A stretch of 64,000 nucleotides of DNA from Blepharisma japonicum (GCA_949751835.1 CATKHK010000028.1:310001-374000); one strand, 5' to 3'. Positions 19,657 to 31,153 are shown, numbered from the stretch's first letter. Notes: generated from the letters alone by a model not told the origin. A program made the numbers and translations.

Positions 19657-20628
19657 CTAATGATGAGCAAAATAAGCCTTTTTTCTTTTTTTAGATAAAT
19701 TCATTTCACCCGTGAAAGTTGTTCTATAGGTTGTAGCAAATTGGCCATTCCAGCCTGAACCTGATCGAACTTCTTCACTGACTGCTTTTTCCCGTTTGGG
19801 AATATTTCTCTTGTTAAATGGCTTAAAATCGCGGGCGAAGGTAGATGTTCCTATGAATTCGGACGAAGACGAGATCACGTTGGAGTTTTTAGACTGAGTT
19901 GGGGATTGAAGTCTTACATTTAGGTCTAAAAATCCTTCTTGTATTCTATAGTCTTTTGCGTAACTAGACGCTCCAGAGAATTTGACTTCTCTTCCTCTAT
20001 ACGGCAAATTTATCATATGAACTTGTTCAGCATGATATTCCCCTCAATTCGGATATTCGGTCTTATAAAAACTTTTTCCTGTAAATTTAAGCTTCAAATG
20101 GTCTAAGTTTTGCTCTCTTCTTTGCCTTGGCTCTATCGGAAAAGGCTTAAAATCATTTTTGTTTGTAGTAGTTAGGTCTATAGGGAGAGAGTTCTGCATA
20201 TAAGCTTCTTTTAAGTTTTTCTTTAAATTAGGGAGCTGATGCTTAGGGAACTTAATTTTGTATACAGTTGAGAACTGTGAAGAAGCACTTTTATACATCC
20301 TTCGGTAGTCTCCTGGGCATATATGTTTCCTGCAGTTGCATAAATAGCAGAAGCATTGGTCAACCATATGCTCCATTTCAGTTACTGGAGGCAACGAGGG
20401 ATCGTTTAATGCACATCAAGGCTCCCCTTCGTCAATTCGAGGAATATTACTCATAGAACTTTGCAGGCTTGCAGAAGAAGCCACACTTATTCTAGAAAAA
20501 CGCTTGGAAGAAGAAGGACTTTCCATTATACTCTGTTGCTTTTCGTTTGGTGAAACATTTTCAGGGATTATTAAGTTTCCAGTATCAGAAGCTATCCTTC
20601 CAGTTACTTCATTAGAAGTTTTATCCAT
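19657..20628 (-). CDS. SAXO/MAP6-family microtubule-stabilising protein
   Basis: A 323-residue protein. After about 70 Ser-rich residues it has the Cys motif CFCYLCNCRKHICPGDYR, like the CxLCxCGRHxCP start of SAXO (FAM154) proteins. Then come several short microtubule-binding-type repeats with Y/F-x-K/R and T/S-x-Y patterns: KFTGKSFYKTEYPNW, VKFSGASSYAKDYRIQEG, FIGTSTFARDFKPF and FATTYRTTFTG. SAXO proteins sit on or inside axonemal and centriolar microtubules. TGA is read as Trp at EPWCALNDP and YPNWGEYHAEQ. The SAXO Cys motif lies after an extension here rather than at residue 1. It is 56 bases downstream of the PLK start, on the same strand. Confidence 0.8.
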
Positions 20629-21590
20629 TTATAAATTCTGGCTTAAAAGATTTAATGGAAAAATATAAATTAATTACTTCAAAGATATTTAATATCAATT
20701 TATTCGATTGTGAAAATTTTTTTTAAGAATACTGATATAAATTAGAAATGAAATGATATCATTTTTCAACTATTTTTATTTATTGAATGGAGATTTTAGA
20801 GGTCAAGCCTTAGTGTGTAAAATAAAGAACCATAAGAATTAATTATATTAAATATTAAAATCTATATGATGAAATTAAATTAACAAATAGTTTATTGTTA
20901 AAACAATAACGAAAAGAATTAAAATCAAAAAGTAATTAATTTTTTCTTAAGAGATTATTCTCATTAGAAAAATCATAATACAAACTTTGATGATTGATTG
21001 ATGCTTAATTAACTGAAAAAATTAAAATCTGAAGTTATCAAATAGAATTATTCTTTAAATAATCATAGTTGATAATTAGTGTTTTTGAATATTAAATAGC
21101 ACTCTTTATATTAAGATAAGTTAATATCTTTTATTTTCTCCTCATTTACAAGCAACAAAGCCATAAGTTCTTTTTTAAATTAATTTAAAAATATACTTAT
21201 TTATTCCTTAAATTTAACGTCTATATACTACGTCGCTCTCCGTACTATCGCCAATAAAAGTCACCCCCAGGGCCACCTGGAATCGGACAAAGCCTAATCT
21301 TGATCACCATGTGATTTTTTCCTCCAAACTTTAGCTTTTAAAGCGGGTACTTCCAATCTATGTACAAAGTAAGCTTGATCAATCTGGTACTCTAAAGGAG
21401 CGAGCCTCTATCGCCTTATTTCCATCCATAACAGAAGATCTGTCAAGAGACTCAAAAATTTGAACAAAGACACATTTTGATTATTAGAAAGATTCACAAT
21501 TTTATTTTATCAAAATCCATTTGACTCTCTTATCACTATTAAAATATATAAATAGCATTTAAGTGCCAGATAACCCAATTTTGTTTATGA
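20629..21590. other. Intergenic stretch with a GC-richer island
   Basis: About 960 bases. The part from 20640 to about 21210 is ordinary AT-rich DNA. From about 21215 to 21480 the sequence is visibly GC-richer and has few stops on either strand, though no intact gene could be built. It is listed as a finding and may be a structured RNA gene or a decayed gene. Confidence 0.45.
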
Positions 21591-21992
21591 ATGGTGGAAT
21601 CTTATAAAATGGAAAGAGAAGGCGTAAAGACTCCTCCAATATTAGACTGAGTTGTAGTTTCGTTACCATGCTCACCAAATGAAGCAGAAGATACATACTT
21701 ACCATTTGAGACAATATCAGCTGCTGTTCTGCAATTAGAAAAATTATATCAAGATGATATGACGTTTAAAAGGGAAGAGAGCTTCCGTCTTCACAAAAAA
21801 CATATAGAGCAAGTTCAAATTGATCCAAATCCGCCAATTGTAAAAGATGATAGTTTGCATGGAATCTGTAATGACGTAATGCGTAGGATGGCTGAAATCC
21901 TTAGAGAAATTGATAAAAAGGAGGATTGTTTAGATTTATTTTTCAAATTTCAAGGATTGGATGATATATTAAGGAAAAGAAATGAGTCGTAA
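21591..21992 (+). CDS. Unknown small protein, 133 residues
   Basis: Starts at 21591 (MVESYKMEREGVKTPPILDW, where the last residue is a TGA). The middle is helical: ISAAVLQLEKLYQDDM, then SFRLHKKHIEQVQIDPNPP, and a C-terminal helix MRRMAEILREIDKKEDCLD ending in FKFQGLDDILRKRNES. There is no signal peptide or membrane helix. I do not recognise the family. Using the standard code only the last 77 residues would be found. It lies 101 bases before the tRNA-Ser gene. Confidence 0.65.
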
Positions 21993-22092
21993 TTAATTTA
22001 GGCTAAAATGAGGATAATTTAAATTAATCATGTGAAATAAGTAATTAGTAAAAGAATTATAAGAGATTGAAAAAATATAGGAAAATAAAAAA

Positions 22093-22174
22093 CGACACCT
22101 ATGAGATTTGAACTCATGCGGGGAGACCCCATTAGCTTAGCAGGCTAACGCCTTAACCACTCGGCCAAAGTGTC
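22093..22174 (-). tRNA. tRNA-Ser (GCT anticodon)
   Basis: An 82-nt class II tRNA on the minus strand. The acceptor GACACTT pairs with AGGTGTC, the D arm has GGCCGAGTGGTTAAGGC, the anticodon loop is CTGCTAA, a long variable arm follows (TGGGGTCTCCCC), and the T arm is TGAGTTCAAATCTCA. A run of six T follows at the 3' end on the transcribed strand. Confidence 0.95.
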
Positions 22175-22313
22175 AGTTCAGTTTAAAGGCATGCTAAAAT
22201 TATTATCTATATTGTAATAAGCCATTACATTATCAAATTTAAAGATAATAATAAATTCTGAATATATAGTTCTATATTAATAATAAACTACTATTGATTA
22301 ATTTTTTCATATA

Positions 22314-22955
22314 TTATTTATTTTTTGACTTCAAATGTGAAGTATCATTTTCAAGCATCATTCTATATGCTACTTTGTTCCCTTTTCTACTGAATCTAAT
22401 GATATACAGTGCAGTGTTATGACTCTTATTTGCTAAGACTGCTTCTTGTCCTTTTAATTCTCTAATTGTATTTAAAAATTCCATAATTCAGCCGCCATGA
22501 CTAATAATTAGGATTTTTTGAGGATTTGAGCCATCATTGGCTCCCAAATGATTTCTCATCAAATGATTGAGAAAATCTTTAGCCCTTCGATAAACATCTC
22601 TTCAGCATTCTCCACCTGGAGGTTTGAATTCTCTTGGATTAATACCAAGAGCTCTTGCAGCTCTATCAGTGCTTCCAAGGGGCTGCCCTTCCATTTCCCC
22701 GCCACTTTTTTCTCTAATTCTTGGATCTAAAATTGGCTGTATATAATTGTGATATGGAATAATTTGAGAGAGGGTCTGCTGGCATCTATGAAGATCACTT
22801 GAATATATTGCATCAAATCTATAATTATTAAGCCTCTCTCCTAATAATAATGCTTGCTCAAATCCAAGCTGTGTTAATTCTCCTCCATGCTGTCCTTGTA
22901 TTATTCTATCAACATTTCCAACTGTTTCTCCATGCCTAGTTATAAATAGCTCCAT
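22314..22955 (-). CDS. Phosphoglycerate mutase-like histidine phosphatase
   Basis: A 213-residue protein of the cofactor-dependent phosphoglycerate mutase superfamily. The catalytic motif FITRHGETVGN is at residues 5-15, the substrate loop TQLGFEQALLLGERL near 35, YSSDLHRCQQTL near 60, and the second catalytic His in ILIISHGGW near 150. The Glu of the REKSGGEMEGQ region is the likely proton donor. TGA is Trp at GGECWRDVY and SHGGWIMEF. The short length fits small-molecule or fructose-2,6-bisphosphate phosphatases (TIGAR-like) rather than glycolytic mutase. The substrate is not clear from sequence. Confidence 0.9.
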
Positions 22956-22988
22956 TTATTGTAATTTTTTTAATTATAAAACAAATTA

Positions 22989-24266
22989 TTACGCCAGCTC
23001 TTTTCTTGAGCTTTCCCAATCTGACAGAAACTGCCTAAATTCACCAATTGTACATGCATTTTTTATGAATGGGTGCTTTTTTAGCTTGCATGAAGTAGCC
23101 CTCTCAAAAGGGTCTTTTTTAAGGCATTCACTTAAAAAATCAGTAAAAAAATAACTCCATCTATTTTGGCTGCCAAGCTGAGGAGCAGGCATCTGAGTAA
23201 TATAAGCCATAGCTTTCATAGGTGATTCATTTATGAATGGAGGATCTCCTTCTGCAATTTCTATTGCTAAAATTCCTAGTGACCATATATCACATTTCAT
23301 ACCATAACATTTGCCTTCAGCTACTTCTGGAGCCATCCAGTAAGGAGTACCAATTATTGTTTTTCGAGAAGAATTATCTGAAGTTAATTGTACACTGAAG
23401 CCAAAATCGTTTAACTTGATAGAACCCTGAATAAAATTTACCTCAGAAGATAAAAGGATATTGTCAGATTTTATGTCACGATGAATTCGGTGCTCTTGAT
23501 GCAGCCATGATAAACCCTTCAAGATTTCTCCACAGATATATGCAATGATATTTTCAGGGATTCTCCCGTAATTATCTTTTATTAAAGCAGTTAAGTTACA
23601 TTTCATAGCCTCAACAGCTACTCATATTTCGCTGAATAACTATTACCTTTTGTACTCAAATGCTTTGTAACACTCAATGATATTTTCATGCTTAGACAGT
23701 TGAAGAATGCTAATTTCGTTCAAAATTTGGGTTTTTTGGTCTTTTTCTTGGAATTTAACCCTTTTTAAGGCCACTTCTTGGCCCGTTTTCTTATTTGTCG
23801 CCCTGAATACTGATCCTCCATCTCCAAGCCGTGATGAAATAACGTACTCTTTTAAAGGATCTTTCATAGAAACCTTTACTTTGTTCTTCATTAGCTTCTT
23901 ATATTGCTTTGAGGAGATGAGATTGGCTACATTTTCTTCATCTAAATCATCTGAGCAATGGGAGTAATTATTAATTTGAAATAAAGGACTTTCAGGCTCT
24001 CCATTATATTCAGGCGTATATCTACGCTCAAATATCAAGCAGCTTTGTTGCTGTTTATTTTGGTAGCATGATAAACAATAATGACAAGCCTTAAGTGGCC
24101 AAATCGAATAGTGCTTATTGCTGATACTGCATCTTTTACAAAAAATATTTTCTAATTATAAGCTACTGCATATTTTGCATTTTCTCTTTTTACTGAAAAA
24201 TTTAAATACATAGTGGCAGTTTGTACACTCAGAACTTCGCCTGGAACTTGTTGTTATTGTGTCCAT
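22989..24266 (-). CDS. FYVE-like zinc finger plus STE20-type protein kinase (two 15-nt introns)
   Basis: A 415-residue protein (spliced) starting at 24266. Residues 14-60 carry a FYVE-type zinc finger: CTNCHYVFKFFSKKRKCKIC, then CKRC and CHYC. The kinase domain starts near residue 135 with SRLGDGGSVFRATNK, VALKRVKF, IHRDIKSDNILL, NDFGFSVQL and GTPYWMAPEVAEG, typical of STE20/MST kinases. Two introns are needed: GTAGCTTATAATTAG at 24152-24166, inside the zinc finger, and GTAATAGTTATTCAG at 23632-23646, inside the kinase N-lobe. Removal restores EYKSEIWVAVEAMKCN. TGA is Trp in SCWIFERR and SEIWVAV. FYVE fingers bind phosphatidylinositol 3-phosphate, so the kinase may act on endosomes (inference). 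Confidence 0.88.
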
Positions 24267-24736
24267 TTTAATATATTAGATAATGAATTCTTTATTGGCT
24301 AGTATGATACTTTTCTGTGACATGCAGGGACATGAATTAAAAAAAAGATAAATCTATTGATCAGATTTATAAATATATAATGGCTTTAATATATTGATAG
24401 ATTAACTTATATTTTTCGGTTTTTAAAAATTCAAATATTGCATTTTTATTAAACAGTTTTTATTTTAAAAAATATTTATTTTGAATTTTAGTAAACATAA
24501 ATAGAGTTTACTGCAGTTTTAATTTGAATTTGGGTTTTTTAGGTTTCTAATATTTGAAATTTATTTTTTTTTACTTTTGTATCTGTCTAGATGAATAAGG
24601 ACTATTATTATAAAAGTCTTTCTTTAAATAAGAATGAATCATATATCATGAATCCAGTAAACTCCTAGAAAATTTCTTATGATTAAAATATGAAAAATTC
24701 TAATTTAACACGCTTACAAAAACACCATTATAAATA
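24267..24736. other. AT-rich divergent intergenic region
   Basis: About 470 bases of T-rich DNA between the divergent FYVE-kinase and ArfGAP genes. It presumably holds both promoters; no motif was recognised. Confidence 0.5.
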
Positions 24737-25738
24737 ATGGATCCAGACACCCAAGTTGATAAAGCCTATAGAGATTCAGTCTTCAGCAAGCTTCGCCCGC
24801 TCCCAGGAAATCAAACCTGCTTTGATTGTACGGCAAAAAATCCAATCTGGTGCTCAGTCAACTTGGGGATTTTTATTTGCTATGGATGCACTTCAACACA
24901 TAGATCTCTTGGCACTCATTTAAGCTTTGTCCGGTCTAGTGACTACGACATGTGAACTCTACGTCAGTTAGCTTACCTCGAACTTGCAGGAAATAAAAAA
25001 GCTAAAGATTTCTTCAGGTCCCACGGCATTCACGGAGCAGTTGACTATTCTTCTCAAATAGCTGAAAGATGGAGAAACGAGCTCGCTGAAAACGTTGAAG
25101 AACTCTACCCACGAGCTATCAAACGAAAAGAATCCCACACAGAAACTGAAGAAAACCCTATAAAGCCTATAATTCACACTCAAGTGGTTCATAATGAAGA
25201 GAAAAAATTGGAAGAAGTCAAACAAGAAGTTCCAAAAACAGCGACTGTCGTAAAACAGACTGTTCATATTATAAATAAGCCTAAATACACCCCACCAACA
25301 GAAACACAGCATAGGTTTAGAAAAACAAAGGTAGAAGAAACTGCATCCCCTGCTATGTTTAAACCAGTCAGCTTTAAACCACCAGTAGACGAAGAAGAAT
25401 TTTTTGACCCTCAGCCACTGAAACCGCCTGAAAGACAAGTCCCAGTCGTCTCATCAGAACCAATTGTGCCACAGCCTGCACCAGCTGCAACTCAAAGGAA
25501 AAATGCAGAGAAAAAAGGCTTTGGGAGCGAAGATTTTGAACAAAAAAGACTGACTGAGAGGGCAAATAAGCAAAGATTAGCAGAACTTTCGTCAGCAAGG
25601 GCGATTTCGAGTGATATGTACTTTGGAAGAGAAGAAAATAATGGGACAAGCAATGATAATGCTGAGTATATTAGAGAAGAAGCAAGTAGGCTTGCAGAAA
25701 TTGCAAAGGAAAAAGCAGGAGAGGTAATGAATATTTAG
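24737..25738 (+). CDS. ArfGAP2/3-like GTPase-activating protein
   Basis: A 333-residue protein. The ArfGAP zinc finger is complete: [20 protein letters not shown] with CYGC, followed by [19 protein letters not shown], in which Trp is a TGA codon and the catalytic Arg is in HRSLG. The domain continues to [14 protein letters not shown] near residue 100. The rest is Pro-, Glu- and Lys-rich with a C-terminal helix ([20 protein letters not shown]), as in ArfGAP2/3, where it interacts with coatomer. Expected role: stimulating GTP hydrolysis by Arf1 on Golgi COPI vesicles. Confidence 0.92.
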
Positions 25739-25886
25739 TTGAAAAATAAAGCAGTGAATATATGGAATAATTTGCATGAAAGGTTTGGATCATAGAAGCT
25801 ATACATTTGATAAGCTAATTTCTTTTATATTATGTTGTTATTAATAAATAGAAAATATTTGAAAAGATATAATTACAATTTTTAAA

Positions 25887-27347
25887 TTAAAAATGTCTCG
25901 AGACTATGTCACAAAATTCCTTAAGATCGATTTCACCGTCGCCATTTTGATCTACTTGATATATCAGCTCGTTCCAAATATCTAAATCTTCGATATTTTC
26001 TCCTTGAAATGCCCATTTTAATTCGTCAGCTGATATCTTTCCACTTCCATCTTTATCAAAGGCATCAAAAGCATTCTGCAGGTTCGTAGCAGTCGCTAAT
26101 TTTTTCATATCTGTGGCAGCTTTTAAGAATTCAGTATACCCAATGCAGCCATTCTTGTCTGTGTTTACTTCTTTCATGATTCTATCCAACAGCTCTGGGG
26201 TGTATCCATTTAGCATTTTAAATCCTTTTTCAAGCTCCCCTCGGCTTAATTTTCCGTCTCCGTTTTCATCTAGCTTTTTAAAGGTTTCTCTTGCTGATTT
26301 TATGTCTTGTGAAGAAGCCAGCTGGGTTATTATAAAAGTAATGATAGCTTCTTTCATTTTATTGCCAGTTTTAAATCCTGATAAATTGCACCAAGATGTT
26401 CGCATAATATCATCAGCTGTTGGAGGCTCGCTGAGTTTGTTTTTAATTCAGTCGTGCTCTAATGCGTCTCTCGCATTAATTCTGGTCTTTTCGGGTGCTA
26501 TTAAACGATTAATTAGGTCTTTTGCTTCTTCAGAAAGTTTCTGAAAAGCTTCGATTGAATTGCTATTGTACTTCATTTGTTTTATGTTATTAAAAATTTC
26601 TTCTTCAGTTGTTCCATCAAAAGGAGGCTTTCCGGTCAACAGTATATACATTATCACGCCTGCACTCCATAAATCGCATTTTTCTGTATAACCGCCAATG
26701 AGCACTTCTGGTGCTATATAATAGGGAGTTCCAAATGAGCCCGTTAACTCTTGATTTTTGCTAAAATACACAGCTGCTCCAAAATCGATAAGCTTTATTC
26801 CTAAGCCATCTGATTTTTCATCAAAGAGGATATTTTCCAGCTTTAGGTCTCTGTGAGCGATATTTTTGGAGTGCATATAGGACAGGCATGAAAACAGCTG
26901 TTTCATTATCATGGCGGCGTTAGACTCTTTGAACCGTTTCCACTTGGCAAGAGCTTCAAAAAGCTCTCCCCCACGACAATGCTCCATTACAATGTAGAAT
27001 TCTTCAGAATCTTCGAAAAATTCATAGGCCCTAATAATATTTGGATGATCTAGAAATTTGAGAATTTCAATCTCTCCAATGAGTCTTTCCATATAATTTT
27101 CTTCATAAAATTCTGATTTTTTGAAAATTTTTACTGCCCGACGTGCTGAGGTTTTCTTGTGGGTACAAAATCGAACTTCTCCAAAAGCACCTTTTCCTAA
27201 AGTTCTGCCAGATTGGTAAACATTTGAAAAGGCTTGGTTGTTTATTTTTACAAAAGTGCTCGGCAGAATTCTTAATTCATCAATTCTGCTTGAAGCAAAC
27301 GTTGACATTGATCTGATTTTTCTCTTCTTGCTTGACATACAGCCCAT
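25887..27347 (-). CDS. Calcium-dependent protein kinase (CDPK)
   Basis: A 486-residue kinase. I place the start at 27347 because it gives MGCMSSKKRK, a classic myristoylation plus palmitoylation signal; an ATG eight codons upstream would hide it. The kinase domain has GRTLGKGAFGEVRF, AVKIFKKS, IAHRDLKLENILF, IDFGAAVYF and GTPYYIAPEVLIGG. After the junction (ALEHDWIKNKLSEPP, Trp = TGA) come four EF-hands with intact loops: DENGDGKLSRGE, NTDKNGCIGYTE, DKDGSGKISADE and DQNGDGEIDLKE. This is the standard CDPK layout of ciliates, apicomplexans and plants: calcium binding releases the kinase. It should be active and membrane-attached. Compare the inactive relative at 36419. Confidence 0.96.
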
Positions 27348-28303
27348 TTTATTATTATGATCGTAATTCAAACTTACTTAATGGCTTAAAATTTTTAGCT
27401 CATTTATGTTTTGAATGAGATCAAGAAGCGTTGCCTTAATTAAATATTTAATAAGGATTTCACATGAGTTTCTAATTTTTTAATATTTAATATTGTTGTC
27501 GGTTACGCGACAAATTTAAAGGCGTTCTAATCAAGAAAAATTATAGACAGTTTGAATACAAACCGAAAAAACTGTTTTTAACATAAAAGTTGAGAAAATA
27601 AAAGAATTCTCCAAGGCTGAGATGAATTTTTATCATTGGGAGATTCTAACTAAAAGTAAAAATTGAAAAAGAAATTCTCAATGAGATCTCGTAAGTGACT
27701 CAATAAAATAGGTAATTAATTGGCGAATTTTAAGAAGAAAGTTAATCTTCAGTCCTAATATCGGATAAATTCAAACGTCTGCTTTTTTGTCTGAGATTCA
27801 TCTGCTTTTATAAATTGTAGAGAATTTGAATTGCCAATTATTCCATATTTAATTATCAAGAAGTGAGTAAAAATTAACAAATTGTTTTAAGCATAATCCT
27901 TAATGAAAATTTTATTCAACATCAGTTTCAGTTCTACTTTATAGAGTATACTGAATAAATCTTGAATAATTACTTATGTTCTACTTTTTCGTATCCTAAA
28001 AAGATCTTCATTCTAATTATATGCTATTCGTATTCTAATTTTTAATATTTTATATAAAATTCCTTGTTGTATAAATGTCTGCAGATTAGGATTATTTTAG
28101 AATAATTGATAATTATTTAATAAAATAATTCTTTAATGTTTATAAAAAATAATGAAGATATTTATATATAAAGAAAATCCCAGTTTTTGCCGGGCTGCAC
28201 CAACTCTTAAGCTATAAGTCTTATTTTTAGCTAATTAAAGAATAATTATCGATAACTGAATTAAACAAATAAGCTTTAATTCAAAAATATACGTGATTTT
28301 AGT
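27348..28303. other. AT-rich intergenic stretch
   Basis: About 950 bases with no recognisable gene. The sequence around 27490-27850 is slightly less AT-biased, but it has stops in all frames and no clear RNA fold or snoRNA boxes that I could confirm. Confidence 0.5.
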
Positions 28304-28618
28304 TTAATTAACTTCAGACTCCATTTGCTTAATCTGATGCTCTGTTTCTTTTAATTTTTTTGAGAGAACTTCTAATATTTGATCTATATTCCTCATTTGT
28401 TGTTCAAGCGTAGTAATTGTTTCAGAGCTATCTTTTTCTACTAGTGTTTCTCCGATTGATTTTCAACACTTTCTTCCTGGCCCTATCTTTTTCAGCATCT
28501 CTATCACTATGACATGTTCTTTCCTTTCACTCTCGATTTCTGTAATTTTCCCCACAAGACTTGAATATTCCTGCCTAGCATTTTGGTATAATTTTCTTCT
28601 TTCTTCTGCCTCGCTCAT
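28304..28618 (-). CDS. PFDN2: Prefoldin subunit 2
   Basis: A 104-residue protein starting at 28618 (MSEAEERRKLYQNARQEYSS). It is a beta-type prefoldin: a long helix, a short beta hairpin region with GPGRKCWKSIGETLVEKDSS near residue 46, and a second helix (LEQQMRNIDQILEVLSKKL). The conserved PxRKCYRxxGGVLVE pattern of prefoldin 2 is clear, with the central TGA read as Trp. Prefoldin is the six-subunit chaperone that passes unfolded actin and tubulin to the CCT chaperonin. The internal TGA splits the gene into two short pieces under the standard code, so it is easy to miss. Confidence 0.92.
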
Positions 28619-28731
28619 TATTTTTGATTTTAATATTTATCCAAATGATAAAACTTCTATCAAAAGGAAAAAATACGTTAATTATTAATGATTACCGCCT
28701 AAAATATTTTAATTAACCCTTAAAACTGATT

Positions 28732-29307
28732 TTAAGCTTCATTATTGTTTTCTTGTGCTCCTTGTCCTTTATTTTCTTTATCTGCTTCTCGCTTCTTAGC
28801 ACAATTTCTTATGGGTCCAATGCACATAAGAAGACATAAAATTCCGCATAAGGCCAAACCAACAAATACGTATTGAACAATTAGGATTGCCAATGTTAAA
28901 GCCCAGGCATCGTAATAGTGATCATAGCAGTTGTCACTAGTGTACAGCCAAACGCTGCCTGTAATCATCCAAGCTATAGTAAACAAGAACGCAACCCCAA
29001 AGAATGCCAAAAACGTCCACCTTACCCAAGGCGTTTCCTTTTCAGTCCTATTACAAGCTGCTTGGAGTGCTAGATTAGCTCCAGCCACCAATCCAGAAAA
29101 AATAGCCCAGACAATCAGCCACTCTCTATATAAAAGTTACCTTATAGGGTTATCACAGTTTTTGTCAACGTCCTCAGCTAAGACCACAATTATTGCAATT
29201 ATCTAAATATGCTATACAAACGCCAAAACGCAAAGAGTTGATATAAAGGCTCCCACGATGTCTTCTATTTGTCTTTTTCTTTCCTTTTGAACTTCAGTGT
29301 CTGACAT
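28732..29307 (-). CDS. Four-helix membrane protein, unknown family (two 15-nt introns)
   Basis: A 181-residue protein (spliced) starting at 29307 (MSDTEVQKERKRQIEDIVG). Two introns are required: GTATAGCATATTTAG at 29203-29217 and GTAACTTTTATATAG at 29126-29140. After splicing, helices are ISTLCVLAFIIAIIVVLA, WLIVWAIFSGLVAGANLAL, FLAFFGVAFLFTIAWMITG and LAILIVQYVFVGLALCGILC. The loop between helices 1 and 2 is acidic with one Cys, and the C-terminal tail is charged (KKREADKENKGQGAQENNN). The order of helices recalls MARVEL or tetraspan proteins of vesicles, but no signature proves it. Confidence 0.82.
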
Positions 29308-29700
29308 TTAATTGTAACCATATTTGAAATCCTAAGGTAAGAAAATTTTGACGATTGTAAAATATTAAGATGAATTTATGATATTATTTTTTAAAATTTT
29401 TAAATTTTTAGGAAAGAGCAGCTGTTAATTTAGTAATGGCAGAGATTTGTATGGTTTATTAATTAATATGAATTTAAATTGTAAATAGGTTTTATAATTT
29501 GAAAATTTAAGATTTATCAGTTTTACTGCTTATTAAATTCTGTTTCAAGCTTGATGCTGATATTGCAGGAGTTTATTAAGTCTTATAAATAATCAATTTT
29601 ATAGCACCAAATATAAAAATTAATGTAATTTTTCGAGGATTTTTTAAACAACCAGACATTCTTTTAATAGATAAATTTTGAAAACAATTATTTATATATA
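29308..29700. other. AT-rich intergenic stretch
   Basis: About 390 bases, very AT-rich. No gene or RNA seen. Confidence 0.5.
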
Positions 29701-31153
29701 TTAACTATTTATACTTGAGCTTCTTATTCTTACAGGAAATCCCACAAAATCAGGAGTTATTGAAGTTACAAAATCATAGTCTCCCATTGAATTACTTTTT
29801 GATTGAAAATTTGAAGAAGCCATACCAATGCTAGCTACAGTAGAAGCATTAGTTAAAAATTTATCTTTTAAAGAGCTGTTCCCAAAAGGCAGCTTCAAGC
29901 ATGGAACTCTAGGAGGCTTTAGCTGTGGATCATTATTTTTCTTTGTATTTTCCAGATTTTTTAATGCATTATCAGCGACTTTTATAAGCTCTTTAAAATC
30001 ATGATTTGCCGTTGACGCTTTAGAACTTTCGAAAGAGGTGGATGGGCTTGTTTTTATATTAGAAGTAGATTTACTTCTCATTATTTTTGAGACGTCTCCA
30101 CAGTATCTTGGCTTTACATACTTATATTTAGAAGGAGAATTAATCACTGGCTTGTGATTATACTCGGTGTGCTGAGTTTTTTTCCTCCCAAGGGATTTTG
30201 CACTCATTAATCTTTTTCCTGATTCTGTCGCTTCTTTTAATGTAAACTGTTTTCGCGGAGGAGAAATTTCTTTAAAATTTGAAGAAATAGGCTGGCCTGG
30301 TATTCCGTATAAGTCTTCAATGATTTTTTTCTCAGTTGTCAATCTTTCTTCAATTTCTGGGTTAAGTGGCCGTGCTGGATGTCTAGCTTTTGCTCATTGA
30401 ATAATTGATTCTTCTTCAAGCATTTCTTTTTCCCTTCTTTTTTCCTCTATTTTTTCTAGTCTTCTTTTAGCATCAGCTACATAAAAATTTACCTGTAAGT
30501 CTTTTTACAAGCTCTCTGGCTTGATTTTTGCTTATCAGTTTCTCTTTTTTCCTTTCCACAGACTCTTCTTCTTGTTTTTTAATTATCTCTCTAACCTGTT
30601 TTGCAATTTTTCTTTTTTTTGTGTCTTCTTCAAGTCTTTGATAAACTTTATCAGTCATTGCTTTTGGAAGTATTTTAACAGATTGGCTGGTCTGATTTTT
30701 TTCTTCGATTTCAGTATATTCCCTTATATTTGTTTTTATTTTAAATCTTCTATTTACATCTTCTAAAAGCCTTTCAAAGACATCAGTTCTCTTTGTATAT
30801 GAAGATTTGCTTTGTGTTTCATTATATTGTGACATGGATTTTTGAAGTAAAGTTTTGCGATTTATATCAAAAACCATTCGATCTACAAAATTCATGCTGC
30901 TGGTGTCAATGTCTTTAAGAAGCTGAGCTATTATATCAGGGTTGAGCTCTCCTCGCTCTTCAGAGTTTCTTCGGATTGGGGAACAAATAGGAGTAGAATC
31001 AATAGAAAATTGATGGAGACTGTTATGAGTTGCAGAAGGCTTTGATAAGGAGTGGCTAGAAGGCTTGCTGAGAAAGGTGGATTTATAGCGGGCTGGGATT
31101 GAGTCATCACTGTTGTTTGTTATAATGTCTGGGTTTTCCATCTTTAAATGCAA
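29701..31153 (-). CDS. Unknown coiled-coil/disordered protein (one 16-nt intron)
   Basis: A 478-residue protein if the first ATG at 31153 (MHLKMENPDII) is used; the ATG at 31141 is equally possible. A 16-nt intron, GTAAATTTTTATGTAG at 30477-30492, joins ELVKRLTADAKRRLEKIEEK; without it the frame ends at once. Residues 60-260 are helical and charged, with YQRLEEDTKKRKIAKQVREI and KKQEEESVERKKEKLISKNQ. TGA is Trp in SIIQWAKARHPARPL. The C-terminal 200 residues are Ser-, Lys- and Pro-rich. The arrangement resembles ciliary or cytoskeletal proteins but no family is recognised. Confidence 0.75.

Noticed and set aside
21215-21480. Intact coding gene in the GC-richer island
   Set aside because: Every frame is broken by TAA or TAG, and the only candidate intron (GTACATAGATTGGAAG) does not have A at -6.
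30521-30766. Phe-rich plus-strand ORF
   Set aside because: It is the antisense of the Lys/Glu-rich coiled coil of the gene at 29701-31153.
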